In this document: positions 27,617-37,463 of the stretch, in pieces
How the letters are laid out: each line of letters opens with the position of its first letter
Numbering within the stretch: the stretch's first letter is position 1
NCBI RefSeq assembly: GCF_902497625.1
Contig: NZ_CABVGX010000007.1
Coordinates: 98,623 to 162,622 of the forward strand
Direction of reading: 5' to 3'
DNA from: Pseudomonas fluorescens
Lineage (GTDB): Bacteria; Pseudomonadota; Gammaproteobacteria; Pseudomonadales; Pseudomonadaceae
DNA: 64,000 bases
Notes under the pieces: generated by a model
Database searches by the model: none
Told to the model about the DNA's origin: nothing
Seen by the model: the letters and a program-made list of their open reading frames with translations, nothing else
Translations under genes and position numbers: made by a program

Positions 27617-29514
27617 CCTTCCGTCGTCGCTGGGACATCAATACCCGTACCCAGATCATCAGCCTCGGCCCGGCCCTGTTATTGACCTTGCTGTTGATCA
27701 GTTTCTTCACCTTCGTACGAATTCAGGATTTGCGTCAGGAGCTCAACCATACCGGTCAGTTGATCGCTAACCAGCTGGCCCCGGCGACGGAATACGGAGT
27801 GATATCAGGCAACAACGAGGTTCTGGAAAGTCTGCTCAAGGCCACCCTGGCCACACCCAATGTGCGCTTCCTTGAGGTTCAGGACAGCGCCGACCGAATT
27901 CTCGTGTACGTCGAGCATCCTGCGGAAAGCCACTCCCGCTCCCGTCAGGTCGAGGTGTTTCAGGCGCCGGTCAGGCTTCAGCGCATCGCGCTCAATAATG
28001 ATTTTTTCCAGAACACCAAGGCGGCCGGCACAGCGCCCGCCGAAGACTACCTGGGTCGGGTGATCGTCGGTCTGTCGAGCGACGCGTTCAACAAACGTCA
28101 GCAGGAAATTCTCCTCAAGGCCGCCGTGCTCGCCTTATGCGCACTGCTGTTCACCTTTTTGATTGCGCGACGCCTGGCCAGCAGCCTGTCGAAACCGATC
28201 CGCGATATCGGCAATGCGGTCAAGGCCATCCAGTTGGGCGACTACAAGACGCCGCTGCCGATCGTGGACGATGCTGAACTTGGTGCGTTGTCGCAGCACA
28301 TCAATAATCTTGCCCAAGGGCTTGAGCAGGCCAGTCGCGAGCAGCATCAGGCGATGGCGCAGTTGATCCAGACTCGCGAAGAAGCGGAAAAGGCCAACAA
28401 CGCCAAATCCGAATTCCTCGCGATGATGAGCCATGAACTGCGCACGCCGATGAATGGCGTGCTGGGTATGCTGCAATTGCTCGAAACCACCGAGATGACC
28501 GACGAACAAATCGAGTATGCGGCGCTGGCCTCGGAGTCCACGGAACACCTGCTCAAAGTCATCAATGACATTCTCGATTTTTCGCGCATCGAGCGCTCGG
28601 AACTGGAGCTCGAGCACATTCCATTCAACCTCATGGACCTGATCAGCAGCTGCGCACAGTCGTTTCACCACAGTGCCGCGCAACGCGGGCTTGAGCTCGC
28701 GCTGTCGATTCCACAGGACATGCGCACGTTGCAGGTGCAGGGCGATCCAACGCGGATCCGGCAGATTCTGGTCAATCTGGTGGGCAATGCACTGAAATTC
28801 ACCGAGCAAGGCCGCGTCAGCATCGAGCCGCAGTGGCAATCGCTGGATCATGAGTTGTTATGGTTCACCTGCACGGTGCGTGACAGCGGCATCGGTATCC
28901 CGGCCGAGAGCCTGGAACTGATGTTCGAGGCGTTCCAGCAAGCCGACAGTTCGATTTCCCGGAGATATGGCGGCACGGGCCTGGGGCTGCCGATCGCCCG
29001 TACACTGGCGGAACGCATGGGCGGCACGTTACGCGCGCAGAGCGAGGAAGGAAGCGGCTCGGTATTTACTCTGGAGATACCGCTGGCGCTCTCTAAACAG
29101 ATGCCAAAGGTGTCGGCGCCGCATTCACCCTCAACGAACAGCGATGGTGCCGGACGCAACGTGTTGCTGGTGGAAGATAATCCGGTCAACCAGACTGTGA
29201 TCGAGGCAATGTTGCGCAGCCTGGGCTTTACTGTGAGCGTGGCAACCGATGGCGCCCAGGCCGTACGCAGTGCCGAGAGCCTCATATTTGAAGCGATTCT
29301 GATGGACTGTCGGCTGCCGATCATTGATGGCTACGAAGCCACTCGCCAGATTCGCCAATTGCCCGGCTGTACTGACGTGCCAATCATCGCCTTGACGGCC
29401 AACGCCTTGCAGGGCGACCGCGAAGCCTGTTTATCGGCGGGAATGAACGATTACCTGGCGAAGCCGTTCAAACGTGCCGATCTGCAGCAGATTCTGCAGC
29501 GATGGGTGCAGTAG
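27613..29514 (+). CDS. hybrid sensor histidine kinase (PA1611-like)
   Basis: 633 residues. TM1 (LLLTLLLISFFTFVRIQ area, residues about 17-38), a periplasmic domain of about 125 residues, TM2 (AAVLALCALLFTFLIARR), HAMP, HisKA with MMSHELRTPMNGVLG, HATPase_c (N box NLVGNALKF; G boxes DSGIGIP and GGTGLGLPI), and a C-terminal receiver (VLLVEDNPVNQ, phospho-acceptor in LMDCRLP, Lys in YLAKPF). No Hpt domain. Directly upstream of fabA, as PA1611 is in PAO1, where that kinase binds RetS of the Gac network. Coupled to the binding-protein gene by ATGA. Confidence 0.95.
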   Translation: MTFRRRWDINTRTQIISLGPALLLTLLLISFFTFVRIQDLRQELNHTGQLIANQLAPATEYGVISGNNEVLESLLKATLATPNVRFLEVQDSADRILVYVEHPAESHSRSRQVEVFQAPVRLQRIALNNDFFQNTKAAGTAPAEDYLGRVIVGLSSDAFNKRQQEILLKAAVLALCALLFTFLIARRLASSLSKPIRDIGNAVKAIQLGDYKTPLPIVDDAELGALSQHINNLAQGLEQASREQHQAMAQLIQTREEAEKANNAKSEFLAMMSHELRTPMNGVLGMLQLLETTEMTDEQIEYAALASESTEHLLKVINDILDFSRIERSELELEHIPFNLMDLISSCAQSFHHSAAQRGLELALSIPQDMRTLQVQGDPTRIRQILVNLVGNALKFTEQGRVSIEPQWQSLDHELLWFTCTVRDSGIGIPAESLELMFEAFQQADSSISRRYGGTGLGLPIARTLAERMGGTLRAQSEEGSGSVFTLEIPLALSKQMPKVSAPHSPSTNSDGAGRNVLLVEDNPVNQTVIEAMLRSLGFTVSVATDGAQAVRSAESLIFEAILMDCRLPIIDGYEATRQIRQLPGCTDVPIIALTANALQGDREACLSAGMNDYLAKPFKRADLQQILQRWVQ

Positions 29515-29612
29515 CGCAGGCCTTTCGACCATCTGCGACTGGCGTGACAAGCGAAAGTGCGGCAGTCTTAGGCACCCGAACGGGCCCGAAAAGGGGCTTG
29601 AATAAAAATTTC

Positions 29613-29630
29613 AGTGCACAAGTGTACATT
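29613..29630. promoter_or_regulatory. candidate DesT/FabR-like operator upstream of fabA
   Basis: AGTGCACAAGTGTACATT, an imperfect 18-bp palindrome 130 nt before the fabA ATG, next to a TTGAAT -35-like element. It is close to the AGTGNACNNNNGTNCACT type bound by DesT in P. aeruginosa and FabR in E. coli, both known to control fabAB. I see no second site in the 245-bp intergenic region. Confidence 0.45.
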
Positions 29631-29759
29631 CATGTCCTTGGCGCTGTGACTTTCACTACAACGCAATAGTCTATGAGTAGGCTGCCGGCTCGAGGCATGA
29701 ACGCTTCGACGGTCGGAAGATTTGCCCCACCTGCCGCATGGGACTATTGAGGAGCTCGC

Positions 29760-30275
29760 ATGACCAAACAAAACGCCTTTACTCGGGAAGATCTGCTGCG
29801 CTGCAGTCGCGGTGAGCTGTTCGGCCCGGGTAACGCGCAACTGCCCGCCCCGAACATGCTGATGGTGGATCGCATCACCCATATCAGCGAAGAAGGTGGC
29901 AAGTACGGCAAAGGTGAGTTGGTCGCCGAGCTGGATATCACTCCGGACCTGTGGTTCTTCGCTTGTCACTTCGAAGGCGATCCGGTGATGCCGGGCTGCC
30001 TCGGTCTGGATGCCATGTGGCAACTGGTCGGTTTCTTCCTGGGCTGGCAAGGCCTGCCAGGCCGCGGCCGTGCACTGGGTTCGGGCGAAGTGAAGTTCTT
30101 TGGTCAGGTCCTGCCGACCGCGAAGAAAGTTACGTATAACATTCAGATCAAGCGCGTCCTCAAAGGCAAGCTGAACCTCGCCATCGCTGACGGTTCGGTA
30201 ACGGTTGACGGTCGCGAGATCTACACTGCCGAAGGCCTCCGGGTCGGCGTTTTCACCTCCACTGACAACTTCTAA
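29760..30275 (+). CDS. fabA: 3-hydroxydecanoyl-ACP dehydratase/isomerase
   Basis: 171 residues; dehydrates 3-hydroxydecanoyl-ACP and isomerises trans-2 to cis-3-decenoyl-ACP, the branch point of anaerobic unsaturated fatty acid synthesis. The active-site His is in [20 protein letters not shown] with the catalytic Asp in GLDAMWQ. GAGGAG lies 5-6 nt before the ATG. Eleven nt separate its stop from fabB. Confidence 0.98.
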   Translation: MTKQNAFTREDLLRCSRGELFGPGNAQLPAPNMLMVDRITHISEEGGKYGKGELVAELDITPDLWFFACHFEGDPVMPGCLGLDAMWQLVGFFLGWQGLPGRGRALGSGEVKFFGQVLPTAKKVTYNIQIKRVLKGKLNLAIADGSVTVDGREIYTAEGLRVGVFTSTDNF

Positions 30276-30286
30276 GGGTTATCCGC

Positions 30287-31507
30287 ATGCGCCGCGTCGT
30301 TATCACTGGTCTAGGCATCGTTTCGTGCCTGGGCAATGACAAAGAGACCGTCTCCGCTAACCTGCGTGCAAGTCGCCCTGGCATCCGGTTCAATCCGGAA
30401 TATGCTGAAATGGGTCTGCGTAGCCAGGTTTCCGGCTCCATCGACCTTCCCCTCGAAGAGCTGATCGATCGCAAGATCTATCGCTTCGTCGGCCACGCGG
30501 CGGCTTACGCCTACCTGGCCATGAAAGACGCCATCGCCGACTCCGGTCTGACCGATGAGCAAGTCTCCAACCCGCGGACCGGCCTGATTGCCGGGTCCGG
30601 TGGCGCCTCCACGCTGAACCAGATGGAAGCGCTGGACATCCTGCGCGAGAAGGGCGTGAAGCGCGTTGGCCCATACCGCGTGACGCGGACCATGAGCAGC
30701 ACCGTTTCCGCTTGCCTGGCCACGCCATTCAAGATCAAAGGCCTGAACTACTCCATCGCTTCCGCCTGCGCGACCAGTGCTCACTGTATCGGTACCGCCA
30801 TGGAACAGATCCAGATGGGCAAGCAGGACATCGTGTTCGCCGGCGGCGGGGAAGAAGAGCATTGGAGCCAGTCGTTCCTGTTCGACGCCATGGGCGCACT
30901 GTCCAGCCAGTACAACGAAACTCCGGAAAAAGCTTCCCGTGCATACGACGCCAAGCGTGACGGTTTTGTCATTGCCGGCGGTGGCGGCATGGTCGTGGTT
31001 GAAGAGCTGGAACACGCTCTGGCCCGCGGCGCGAAGATCTACGCAGAGATCGTTGGCTACGGCGCGACTTCCGACGGCTACGACATGGTCGCCCCAAGCG
31101 GTGAAGGCGCCATCCGCTGCATGCAGATGGCGATGTCGACCGTCGACGCACCAATCGACTACCTGAACACCCACGGCACTTCGACCCCGGTCGGCGACGT
31201 CGCGGAGATGAAAGGTGTGCGGGAAGTGTTCGGCGATAAAGCTCCGGCGATCAGCTCCACCAAGAGCCTGTCCGGCCACTCCCTGGGCGCCGCCGGCGTC
31301 CACGAAGCGATCTATTGCATGCTGATGATGGAAGGCAACTTCATGGCGGGTTCCGCCAACATCGACGAACTCGACCCGGAGGTGGCCGACATGCCGATTC
31401 TGACGAAAACTCGAGAAGACGCCACCATCAACACCGTGATGAGCAACAGCTTCGGTTTCGGCGGCACCAACGCCACGCTGGTTCTGAAACGCTGGTCGGG
31501 CAAGTAA
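30287..31507 (+). CDS. fabB: 3-oxoacyl-ACP synthase I
   Basis: 406 residues; elongates the cis-3-decenoyl-ACP made by FabA. The catalytic triad is visible: Cys in [10 protein letters not shown] (about residue 163), His in [11 protein letters not shown] (about 298) and His in [11 protein letters not shown] (about 333). The C-terminal [12 protein letters not shown] is typical. Ends at a strong terminator. Confidence 0.98.
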   Translation: MRRVVITGLGIVSCLGNDKETVSANLRASRPGIRFNPEYAEMGLRSQVSGSIDLPLEELIDRKIYRFVGHAAAYAYLAMKDAIADSGLTDEQVSNPRTGLIAGSGGASTLNQMEALDILREKGVKRVGPYRVTRTMSSTVSACLATPFKIKGLNYSIASACATSAHCIGTAMEQIQMGKQDIVFAGGGEEEHWSQSFLFDAMGALSSQYNETPEKASRAYDAKRDGFVIAGGGGMVVVEELEHALARGAKIYAEIVGYGATSDGYDMVAPSGEGAIRCMQMAMSTVDAPIDYLNTHGTSTPVGDVAEMKGVREVFGDKAPAISSTKSLSGHSLGAAGVHEAIYCMLMMEGNFMAGSANIDELDPEVADMPILTKTREDATINTVMSNSFGFGGTNATLVLKRWSGK

Positions 31508-31536
31508 TACCGCCCTGCTCCACAAGCTGCACATGA

Positions 31537-31567
31537 AAACGCCCCGACTGGTTCGGGGCGTTTTTTT
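31537..31567 (+). terminator. fabAB terminator
   Basis: AAAACGCCCCGA / CTGG / TTCGGGGCGTTTTTTT, about 30 nt after the fabB stop. Confidence 0.95.
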
Positions 31568-31600
31568 GTGCCTTGAGAAAATGAATTCACCTCAGCTCCC

Positions 31601-31731
31601 GTAGCAGCTGGCGAAGCTTGCGTTCGGCGACGCAGTCGTCGTGAAATCAGCTACTTCGATGAATCAGGCAGACCGCATACACCGAATTTACGACGACTGC
31701 GTCGCCGAACGCAGGCTCTGCCAGCTGCTAC
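31601..31731. repeat. long REP-type inverted repeat (REPIN-like)
   Basis: Two 42-nt arms (31601-31642 and 31690-31731), matching at 39 of 42 positions, around a 47-nt loop. The outer part GTAGCAGCTGGC is the same core as the array at 49542-49803. The rest of the gene-free stretch 31568-31954 shows nothing else clear except a short upstream region of the small gene at 31955. Confidence 0.85.
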
Positions 31732-31954
31732 AAGTCGTGCGCAACCTGCAGTTTTGTTCTTCGTGAACATGAAGCTTTTGTCATGAAACTATCGGCGCTG
31801 CGACTGAATGTCGCGGATTGCGCGGGCTGCAGGACTGCTGTGGATTTTGCACAAAACCCTTTCAGAATTCAGGCATTTACTAAGCAAGCTAACCAATCAT
31901 ATAAAAGAGTCCTGCACACGCCTTGGTGCAGGTAACCGAGATTGGAGCTAGCAG

Positions 31955-32143
31955 ATGACTGTAAAAGTAACTGAACGCGACGATTCACATATGTCCCACG
32001 AAGGCGTAGCCGCCGGTGTGCGGATCTGGGATGTGCACCAGCAAGACCTGCTGGTCGGAATGTTTCACTCCGAAACCGACGCCCACAACTACCGGGCCGA
32101 ACTGGAAACACTGGAACAGCAGCGGCAGCAGAACAGCGTTTGA
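31955..32143 (+). CDS. small hypothetical protein, 62 residues
   Basis: ATG preceded by GGAG at a spacing of 8 nt. Soluble, acidic and histidine-rich; RIWDVHQQDLLVGMFHSE reads like a short beta-hairpin and the C-terminus is a helix (AELETLEQQRQQNS). A strong hairpin follows the stop, giving a self-contained transcription unit. No family recognised. Confidence 0.7.
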   Translation: MTVKVTERDDSHMSHEGVAAGVRIWDVHQQDLLVGMFHSETDAHNYRAELETLEQQRQQNSV

Positions 32144-32158
32144 GCAACTACAGCATTG

Positions 32159-32196
32159 AAAACGACAGACCCCGCCATGAGCGGGGTTTGTCGTTG
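32159..32196. terminator. bidirectional hairpin terminator
   Basis: AACGACAGACCCCGC / CATGA / GCGGGGTTTGTCGTT: a 15-bp stem with one G-T pair. It lies between the small gene at 31955 and the convergent DUF2058 gene. Confidence 0.75.
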
Positions 32197-32213
32197 TGCC
32201 ATCCGTTACCGGG

Positions 32214-32756
32214 TTACCACATCAAATCGTCAGGGATCTGGTACGCCGCGTATGGATCATCTTCGACGGCCACTTCCTCCGTCTGCACATTCATCTGCAC
32301 AATGCGTTGCGGATCGCGCTCCTGAATCTTCAGGGCCGCCTCACGGGGAATCACTTCATAGCCGCCGGCGTGGTGCACGATAGCCAGTGAACCGCTGCTG
32401 AGCTTGTTGCGCATCAGCGTGTTGACGGAAATACGCTTGACCTTCTTGTCGTCGACAAAGTTGTAATAGTCTTCTGTCGTCAGCTTCGGCAACCGCGAGG
32501 CTTCGATCAACTGCTTGACCTGCGCGGCCCGGGCCTTGGCTTCAGCCTTCTCGACCTGCTGGCGGTTCAGTTCCTGATCGCGCTTGACCTTCTCGGCCAT
32601 GGCTTCCTGAGCGGCACGCTGTTGCGTGTCATCCAGTTCAATCTGGCCTTTGTGAGCCAGGCGTTGCTGCTTCTGCTTGTCTTTGCCGACCTGTTTGGCC
32701 TGCTTCTGATTGACCAGCCCTGCTTTGAGTAACTGGTCGCGAAGGGAAATGCTCAT
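32214..32756 (-). CDS. DUF2058 family protein (YaiL-like)
   Basis: 180 residues. A basic N-terminus (SLRDQLLKAGLVNQKQAKQV) and a long charged helical middle (about residues 25-95) are followed by a compact C-terminal domain, VDDKKVKRISVNTLMRNKL and GGYEVIPREAALKI, as in the DUF2058/YaiL family. These are thought to be nucleoid- or RNA-associated; the function is not established. Single gene. Confidence 0.9.
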   Translation of the reverse strand: MSISLRDQLLKAGLVNQKQAKQVGKDKQKQQRLAHKGQIELDDTQQRAAQEAMAEKVKRDQELNRQQVEKAEAKARAAQVKQLIEASRLPKLTTEDYYNFVDDKKVKRISVNTLMRNKLSSGSLAIVHHAGGYEVIPREAALKIQERDPQRIVQMNVQTEEVAVEDDPYAAYQIPDDLMW

Positions 32757-32784
32757 GGTGCTTATTTCTCACTTAGGCAACTGC

Positions 32785-33618
32785 TCAACCGCAGCTGGGC
32801 AAATTCTTTTCCTGACGTTTGGCTTCACCCCACAGGGCGTCCAACTCTTCGAGGGTGCAATCTTCCACGGGACGACCGCTATCGCGCAATGCCTGTTCGA
32901 TAAAACGGAAGCGTCTGTCGAACTTGTTGTTAGCGCCACGCAGCGCCGACTCTGGATCGACCTTCAGATGACGTGCCAGATTGACCACGGAAAACAGCAG
33001 GTCGCCGACTTCATCGGCGATCGCTACCGGGTCGTTGTCGGCCATGGCTTCGAGTATTTCATCGAGTTCTTCACGAACCTTGTCCAGCACCGGCAAAGCG
33101 TCCGGCCAGTCGAAACCGGCCTGAGCTGCACGCTTCTGCAATTTGGCAGAGCGTGACAGGGCCGGCAGGGCTGCGGGCACGTCATCAAGCAAGGACAACT
33201 GTTCCGGCGCGGCAGACTTCTCGGCGCGCTCTTCGGCCTTGATCTCTTCCCAACGCAGCTTGACCTGTTCCTCACTCAAACGCGGAACGTCCACCGGCGC
33301 GTACAGATCGCCGGTCGGGAATACGTGTGGATGCCGACGTATCAACTTGCGGGTAATGCTGTCGATCACCCCGGCGAACTCGAATCGGCCTTCTTCCCGT
33401 GCCAGCTGACTGTAATAAACCACCTGAAACAATAGATCGCCCAACTCGCCCTGCAGGTGATCAAAGTCACCGCGCTCAATGGCATCGGCCACTTCGTAGG
33501 CTTCCTCGAGGGTGTGCGGGACGATGGTCGCGTAAGTCTGCCTGATGTCCCACGGGCAACCGAACTGCGGGTCGCGCAGACGGGACATCAGGTGCAATAA
33601 GTCTTCAAGGCTGTACAT
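32785..33618 (-). CDS. mazG: nucleoside triphosphate pyrophosphohydrolase MazG
   Basis: 277 residues with two MazG domains. The metal-binding EExxE-type motifs are EEAYEVADAIERGDFDHLQG with GELGDLLFQV in the first half, and EELDEILEAMADND with DEVGDLLFSV in the second. Hydrolyses NTPs/dNTPs and can lower ppGpp. Start ATG 33618 (MYSLEDLLHLMSRLRD) fits the family. Downstream of relA on the same strand, an arrangement seen in many gamma-proteobacteria. Confidence 0.96.
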   Translation of the reverse strand: MYSLEDLLHLMSRLRDPQFGCPWDIRQTYATIVPHTLEEAYEVADAIERGDFDHLQGELGDLLFQVVYYSQLAREEGRFEFAGVIDSITRKLIRRHPHVFPTGDLYAPVDVPRLSEEQVKLRWEEIKAEERAEKSAAPEQLSLLDDVPAALPALSRSAKLQKRAAQAGFDWPDALPVLDKVREELDEILEAMADNDPVAIADEVGDLLFSVVNLARHLKVDPESALRGANNKFDRRFRFIEQALRDSGRPVEDCTLEELDALWGEAKRQEKNLPSCG

Positions 33619-33646
33619 CAAAAATCCCATTCAAACGCAGGCTTTT

Positions 33647-33732
33647 TGTAGGAGCTGCCGGAGGCTGCGATCTTTTTTGTGGCGCTGCCGGTAGCCAGGA
33701 TCAAAAGATCGCAGCCTTCGGCAGCTCCTACA
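33647..33732. repeat. REP-type inverted repeat between relA and mazG
   Basis: TGTAGGAGCTGCCGGAGGCT... pairs with ...AGCCTTCGGCAGCTCCTACA: arms of about 30 nt with one mismatch. It fills the relA-mazG gap and can fold in the transcript, so it may trim mazG expression or protect the relA 3' end. Confidence 0.85.
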
Positions 33733-33742
33733 GATCTACCAA

Positions 33743-35986
33743 TCACGGCGCACGGTTACGCCGGGTTTCGATGATGTTCGGCAACTGCGAAATCCGTCCG
33801 AGCAATCGCCCCAACGCATCCAGCCCCGGAATTTCGATCGTCAGGGACATCAACGCAGTGTTGTCCTCTTTGTTCGAACGGGTGTTGACCGCCAGCACAT
33901 TGATCCGCTCGTTGAGCAGCACTTGCGATACATCACGCAGCAGACCGGAACGATCGTAAGCGCGGATGATGATGTCCACAGGATACGTGAGCACCGGTAC
34001 CGGCCCCCAGCTGACCTGGATGATCCGCTCCGGCTCGCGTCCGCCGAGTTGCAACACGGAGGCGCAATCCTGGCGATGAATGCTCACCCCGCGGCCCTGG
34101 GTGATGTAGCCGACGATGGCATCGCCCGGCAGCGGCTGACAGCAGCCGGCCATCTGCGTCATCAGGTTGCCTACGCCCTGAATCTGAATGTCGCCACGCT
34201 TGCCCGGTTTGTAGCCGGTGGCCTTGCGCGGGATCAATTCCAGCTGTTCGTTACCGCGCTCAGGCTCGACCAGTTGCTGCGCAAGGTTCACCAGTTGCGC
34301 GAGTCGTAAATCGCCGGCACCCAGCGCTGCGTACATGTCCTCGGCGGTCTTCATGTTGGCCTTGTCGGCCAGTTTTTCGTAGTCCACCGCCGGCAGACCG
34401 AGGCGACTCAACTCTCGCTCAAGCAGGGTTTTACCAGCCGCGACGTTCTGATCACGGGCCTGCAATTTGAACCAGTGAACGATCTTCGCCCGCGCCCGCG
34501 ACGTGGTGATGTAGCCCAGGTTCGGGTTCAGCCAGTCGCGGCTCGGCGTGCCGTGCTTGCTGGTGATGATCTCGACCTGTTCGCCAGTTTGCAGGCTGTA
34601 GTTGAGCGGCACGATCCGCCCGTTGATTTTCGCGCCGCGGCAGTTGTGGCCAATCTCGGTGTGCACGCGGTAGGCGAAGTCCAGCGGGGTCGATCCTTTC
34701 GGCAGGTCGATCGCGTGACCGTCCGGGGTGAAGATGTACACGCGGTCCGGCTCGATATCTACGCGCAGCTGTTCGGCCAGGCCACCAATATCGCCCAGCT
34801 CTTCGTGCCACTCGAGGACCTGACGCAACCAGGAAATCTTCTCTTCGTAGTGATTCGAACCGGATTTGACGTCGGTGCCCTTATAGCGCCAGTGTGCGCA
34901 AACGCCCAGTTCGGCCTCTTCGTGCATCGAGTGGGTGCGAATCTGCACTTCCAGCACCTTGCCTTCAGGCCCGATCACCGCGGTATGTAACGAGCGGTAT
35001 CCGTTTTCTTTGGGGTTGGCGATGTAGTCGTCGAATTCTTTCGGGATGTGCCGCCATAACGTATGGACGATGCCCAGCGCGGTGTAGCAGTCGCGCATTT
35101 CCGGAACCAGCACGCGCACGGCGCGAACGTCGTAGATCTGGCTGAAGGCCAGGCCTTTGCGCTGCATTTTCCGCCAGATCGAATAGATGTGCTTGGCCCG
35201 GCCGCTGATGTCGGCATCAACGCCGGTAGCCTGCAGTTCGATCTTCAGCTGGCTCATCACATCGGCAATGAAGCGCTCGCGATCCAGACGCCGTTCGTGC
35301 AACAGGTTGGCGATCTGTTTGTACTGATCAGGCTCCAGGTAACGGAAAGACAGGTCTTCCAGTTCCCACTTGATGTGGCCGATGCCGAGGCGGTGCGCGA
35401 GTGGCGCGTAGATGTCGAACACCTCGCGCGCCACGCGGTTGCGTTTTTCGTCGTCGGCGGTTTTTACCGCGCGGATTGCGCAGGTGCGCTCGGCCAGTTT
35501 GATCAGCGCTACGCGAACGTCATCGACCATGGCAACCAGCATTTTGCGCAGGTTTTCGACCTGGCCCTGGGTGCCCAGCACCATGGACTGGCGCGGGCTC
35601 AGGCTGGCGCTGATTGCCGCCATGCGCAACACGCCGTCAATCAGCTTGGCGACCACCGGACCAAATCGCTGGCTTACCGCCGGCAGATCGATCTGGCCCT
35701 CGCGCACGCCGCGGTACAGGACCGCAGCGACCAGCGAATCCTGATCCAGTTTGAGGTCGGCGAGAATCTCGGCGATCTCAAGGCCGGTGCGGAAGCTTGA
35801 TGTCCCTTCGGACCACAGATTCTTTGCCGCATTGGCCTGTTGTTCGGACACGCGGGCGAATTCGCACGCGTCTTTCAAGGCTTCGCGATCCAGTGCCAGA
35901 TCGACACTGACCGCATGATCGAGCCAAGCCTCGAGATTGATACTGCCGTCGGTGTTGATCGGCTGGTGTGCTCTCACCTGTACCAT
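33743..35986 (-). CDS. relA: GTP pyrophosphokinase RelA
   Basis: 747 residues; ribosome-associated synthesis of (p)ppGpp in the stringent response. The N-terminal hydrolase domain is degenerate (LYRGVREGQ where SpoT has HDxxED), so it should be synthetase-only. The synthetase domain has NPKENGYRSLHTAVIGPEG and VQIRTHSMHEEAELGVCAHW, then TGS (DGHAIDLPKGSTPLDFAYRV), a Cys-rich conserved domain with QMAGCCQPLPGD, and a C-terminal ACT domain. Part of cysM-rlmD-relA-mazG. Confidence 0.97.
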   Translation of the reverse strand: MVQVRAHQPINTDGSINLEAWLDHAVSVDLALDREALKDACEFARVSEQQANAAKNLWSEGTSSFRTGLEIAEILADLKLDQDSLVAAVLYRGVREGQIDLPAVSQRFGPVVAKLIDGVLRMAAISASLSPRQSMVLGTQGQVENLRKMLVAMVDDVRVALIKLAERTCAIRAVKTADDEKRNRVAREVFDIYAPLAHRLGIGHIKWELEDLSFRYLEPDQYKQIANLLHERRLDRERFIADVMSQLKIELQATGVDADISGRAKHIYSIWRKMQRKGLAFSQIYDVRAVRVLVPEMRDCYTALGIVHTLWRHIPKEFDDYIANPKENGYRSLHTAVIGPEGKVLEVQIRTHSMHEEAELGVCAHWRYKGTDVKSGSNHYEEKISWLRQVLEWHEELGDIGGLAEQLRVDIEPDRVYIFTPDGHAIDLPKGSTPLDFAYRVHTEIGHNCRGAKINGRIVPLNYSLQTGEQVEIITSKHGTPSRDWLNPNLGYITTSRARAKIVHWFKLQARDQNVAAGKTLLERELSRLGLPAVDYEKLADKANMKTAEDMYAALGAGDLRLAQLVNLAQQLVEPERGNEQLELIPRKATGYKPGKRGDIQIQGVGNLMTQMAGCCQPLPGDAIVGYITQGRGVSIHRQDCASVLQLGGREPERIIQVSWGPVPVLTYPVDIIIRAYDRSGLLRDVSQVLLNERINVLAVNTRSNKEDNTALMSLTIEIPGLDALGRLLGRISQLPNIIETRRNRAP

Positions 35987-36062
35987 CTTGCTTTACCTTC
36001 CCTACGACGCAGATTCAATGCGTCAAATCGCTGACCTTCATTACCAGTACGCTCTCGTGGGG

Positions 36063-37463
36063 CTAGGACGAGTGCTGCGCAAGCGGGTCAGTCGGACCAG
36101 ACGAGCCGTCCTGGCTCGCTTCAAATAACGCCATGGCCTCGACATGTGCCGTCTGAGGAAACATATCGAGAATCCCGGCACGTTTTAACCGGTAGCCCTG
36201 CTTGATCAATTCGACCGTGTCGCGCGCCAGCGTTGCCGGGTTGCACGACACATACACCAACCGTTTGGCGCCCATGCCCTTGAGCTTGCGCACGACCTCG
36301 AAAGCACCGTCACGCGGTGGGTCCAAGAGTACCGCAGAAAAGCCTTCGCGCGCCCATTCGCCATCGGCCAAAGGCTGGGACAAATCGGCCTGAAAAAACT
36401 GCACGTTATGCAAATTGTTGCTGACGGCATTGGCAGCCGCGCGCTCCACCATTGCCTGAACACCTTCAACCGCAACCACTTCGCGGACGGCTTTCGCCAG
36501 CGGCAATGCAAAGTTGCCCAAACCACAGAATAGATCTAGAACACGCTCGTGCCCGGCCGGCTTCAACCAGTCCAGCGCCTGGGCAATCATGGCATCATTG
36601 ACCGCTGCGTTGACCTGAATGAAATCTCCCGGCCTGTACGCCAGGTCCAGGTCCCATTGCTCCAGGCGATAACCCAGCGCCTGATCAGCGTCGACCGGTT
36701 GCGGCTCGCCATTTCCATGCAGCCACAACTGAGCCTCATGGAGCGCGCAGAAATCCTTGAGAATCGTCAGGTCGGCGTCAGACAACGGCGCCATGTGACG
36801 CAACAAAACTGCCAGCGAAGTGCCGCTGAACAGTTCGACATGGCCGAGCGCTTGAGGTTTGCTCAGGCGTCGTAACATGTCCGGCAAGCGGCTGATGATC
36901 GGTTGCAAGGGCTGTACCAGCACCGGGCATTCACTGATCGCAACAATGTCCTGACTGCCTGCCGCGCGAAAGCCGACTTCAAGGTGTTTCGCCTTCATGT
37001 CCCAGCGCACTGCGACCCGGGCGCGCCGACGATAGGCGAACTCCGGACCGCTCAGTGGCGCCGCCCATTCTTCGGGCTCGACGCCGGCGACCTTGGACAA
37101 TTGCTCGGCGAGCATGCGCTGTTTGAGGACAAGTTGTTCGCTGTGGGGCAGATGCTGAACGCTGCAGCCGCCACAGCGTCCGAAATGTATGCAGGGGGCA
37201 GGCCGGCGCAGCTCGCTGGCCTGGAACACGCGCTCGGTGCGCGCCTCGACCACTTTGCCATGGGCGCCCAGCACCCGCGCCTCAATTTCTTCGCCGGCAA
37301 GGGCTCCGAGGACGAACCAGGTGCGCCCTTCGAAGAACGCGATGCCGCGACCGTCATTCGCCAGGCGCTCGATGCTCAGGCGCTGCTTCTTGCCGGTCGG
37401 AATCTGTGGGGCCTTGCTGCCACCAGCGGGCTGGAAGCGCAGGCCTCTCTCATGCTTGGCCAT
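36063..37463 (-). CDS. rlmD: 23S rRNA m5U1939 methyltransferase
   Basis: 466 residues. An N-terminal TRAM domain ([21 protein letters not shown] region), the iron-sulphur cysteines [10 protein letters not shown], the SAM motif [16 protein letters not shown], and the catalytic Cys in [12 protein letters not shown]. The ATG at 37463 shares one base with the cysM stop (TGATG), so translation is coupled. An N-terminal extension to 37517 would lie inside cysM and is unlikely. Confidence 0.96.
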   Translation of the reverse strand: MAKHERGLRFQPAGGSKAPQIPTGKKQRLSIERLANDGRGIAFFEGRTWFVLGALAGEEIEARVLGAHGKVVEARTERVFQASELRRPAPCIHFGRCGGCSVQHLPHSEQLVLKQRMLAEQLSKVAGVEPEEWAAPLSGPEFAYRRRARVAVRWDMKAKHLEVGFRAAGSQDIVAISECPVLVQPLQPIISRLPDMLRRLSKPQALGHVELFSGTSLAVLLRHMAPLSDADLTILKDFCALHEAQLWLHGNGEPQPVDADQALGYRLEQWDLDLAYRPGDFIQVNAAVNDAMIAQALDWLKPAGHERVLDLFCGLGNFALPLAKAVREVVAVEGVQAMVERAAANAVSNNLHNVQFFQADLSQPLADGEWAREGFSAVLLDPPRDGAFEVVRKLKGMGAKRLVYVSCNPATLARDTVELIKQGYRLKRAGILDMFPQTAHVEAMALFEASQDGSSGPTDPLAQHSS

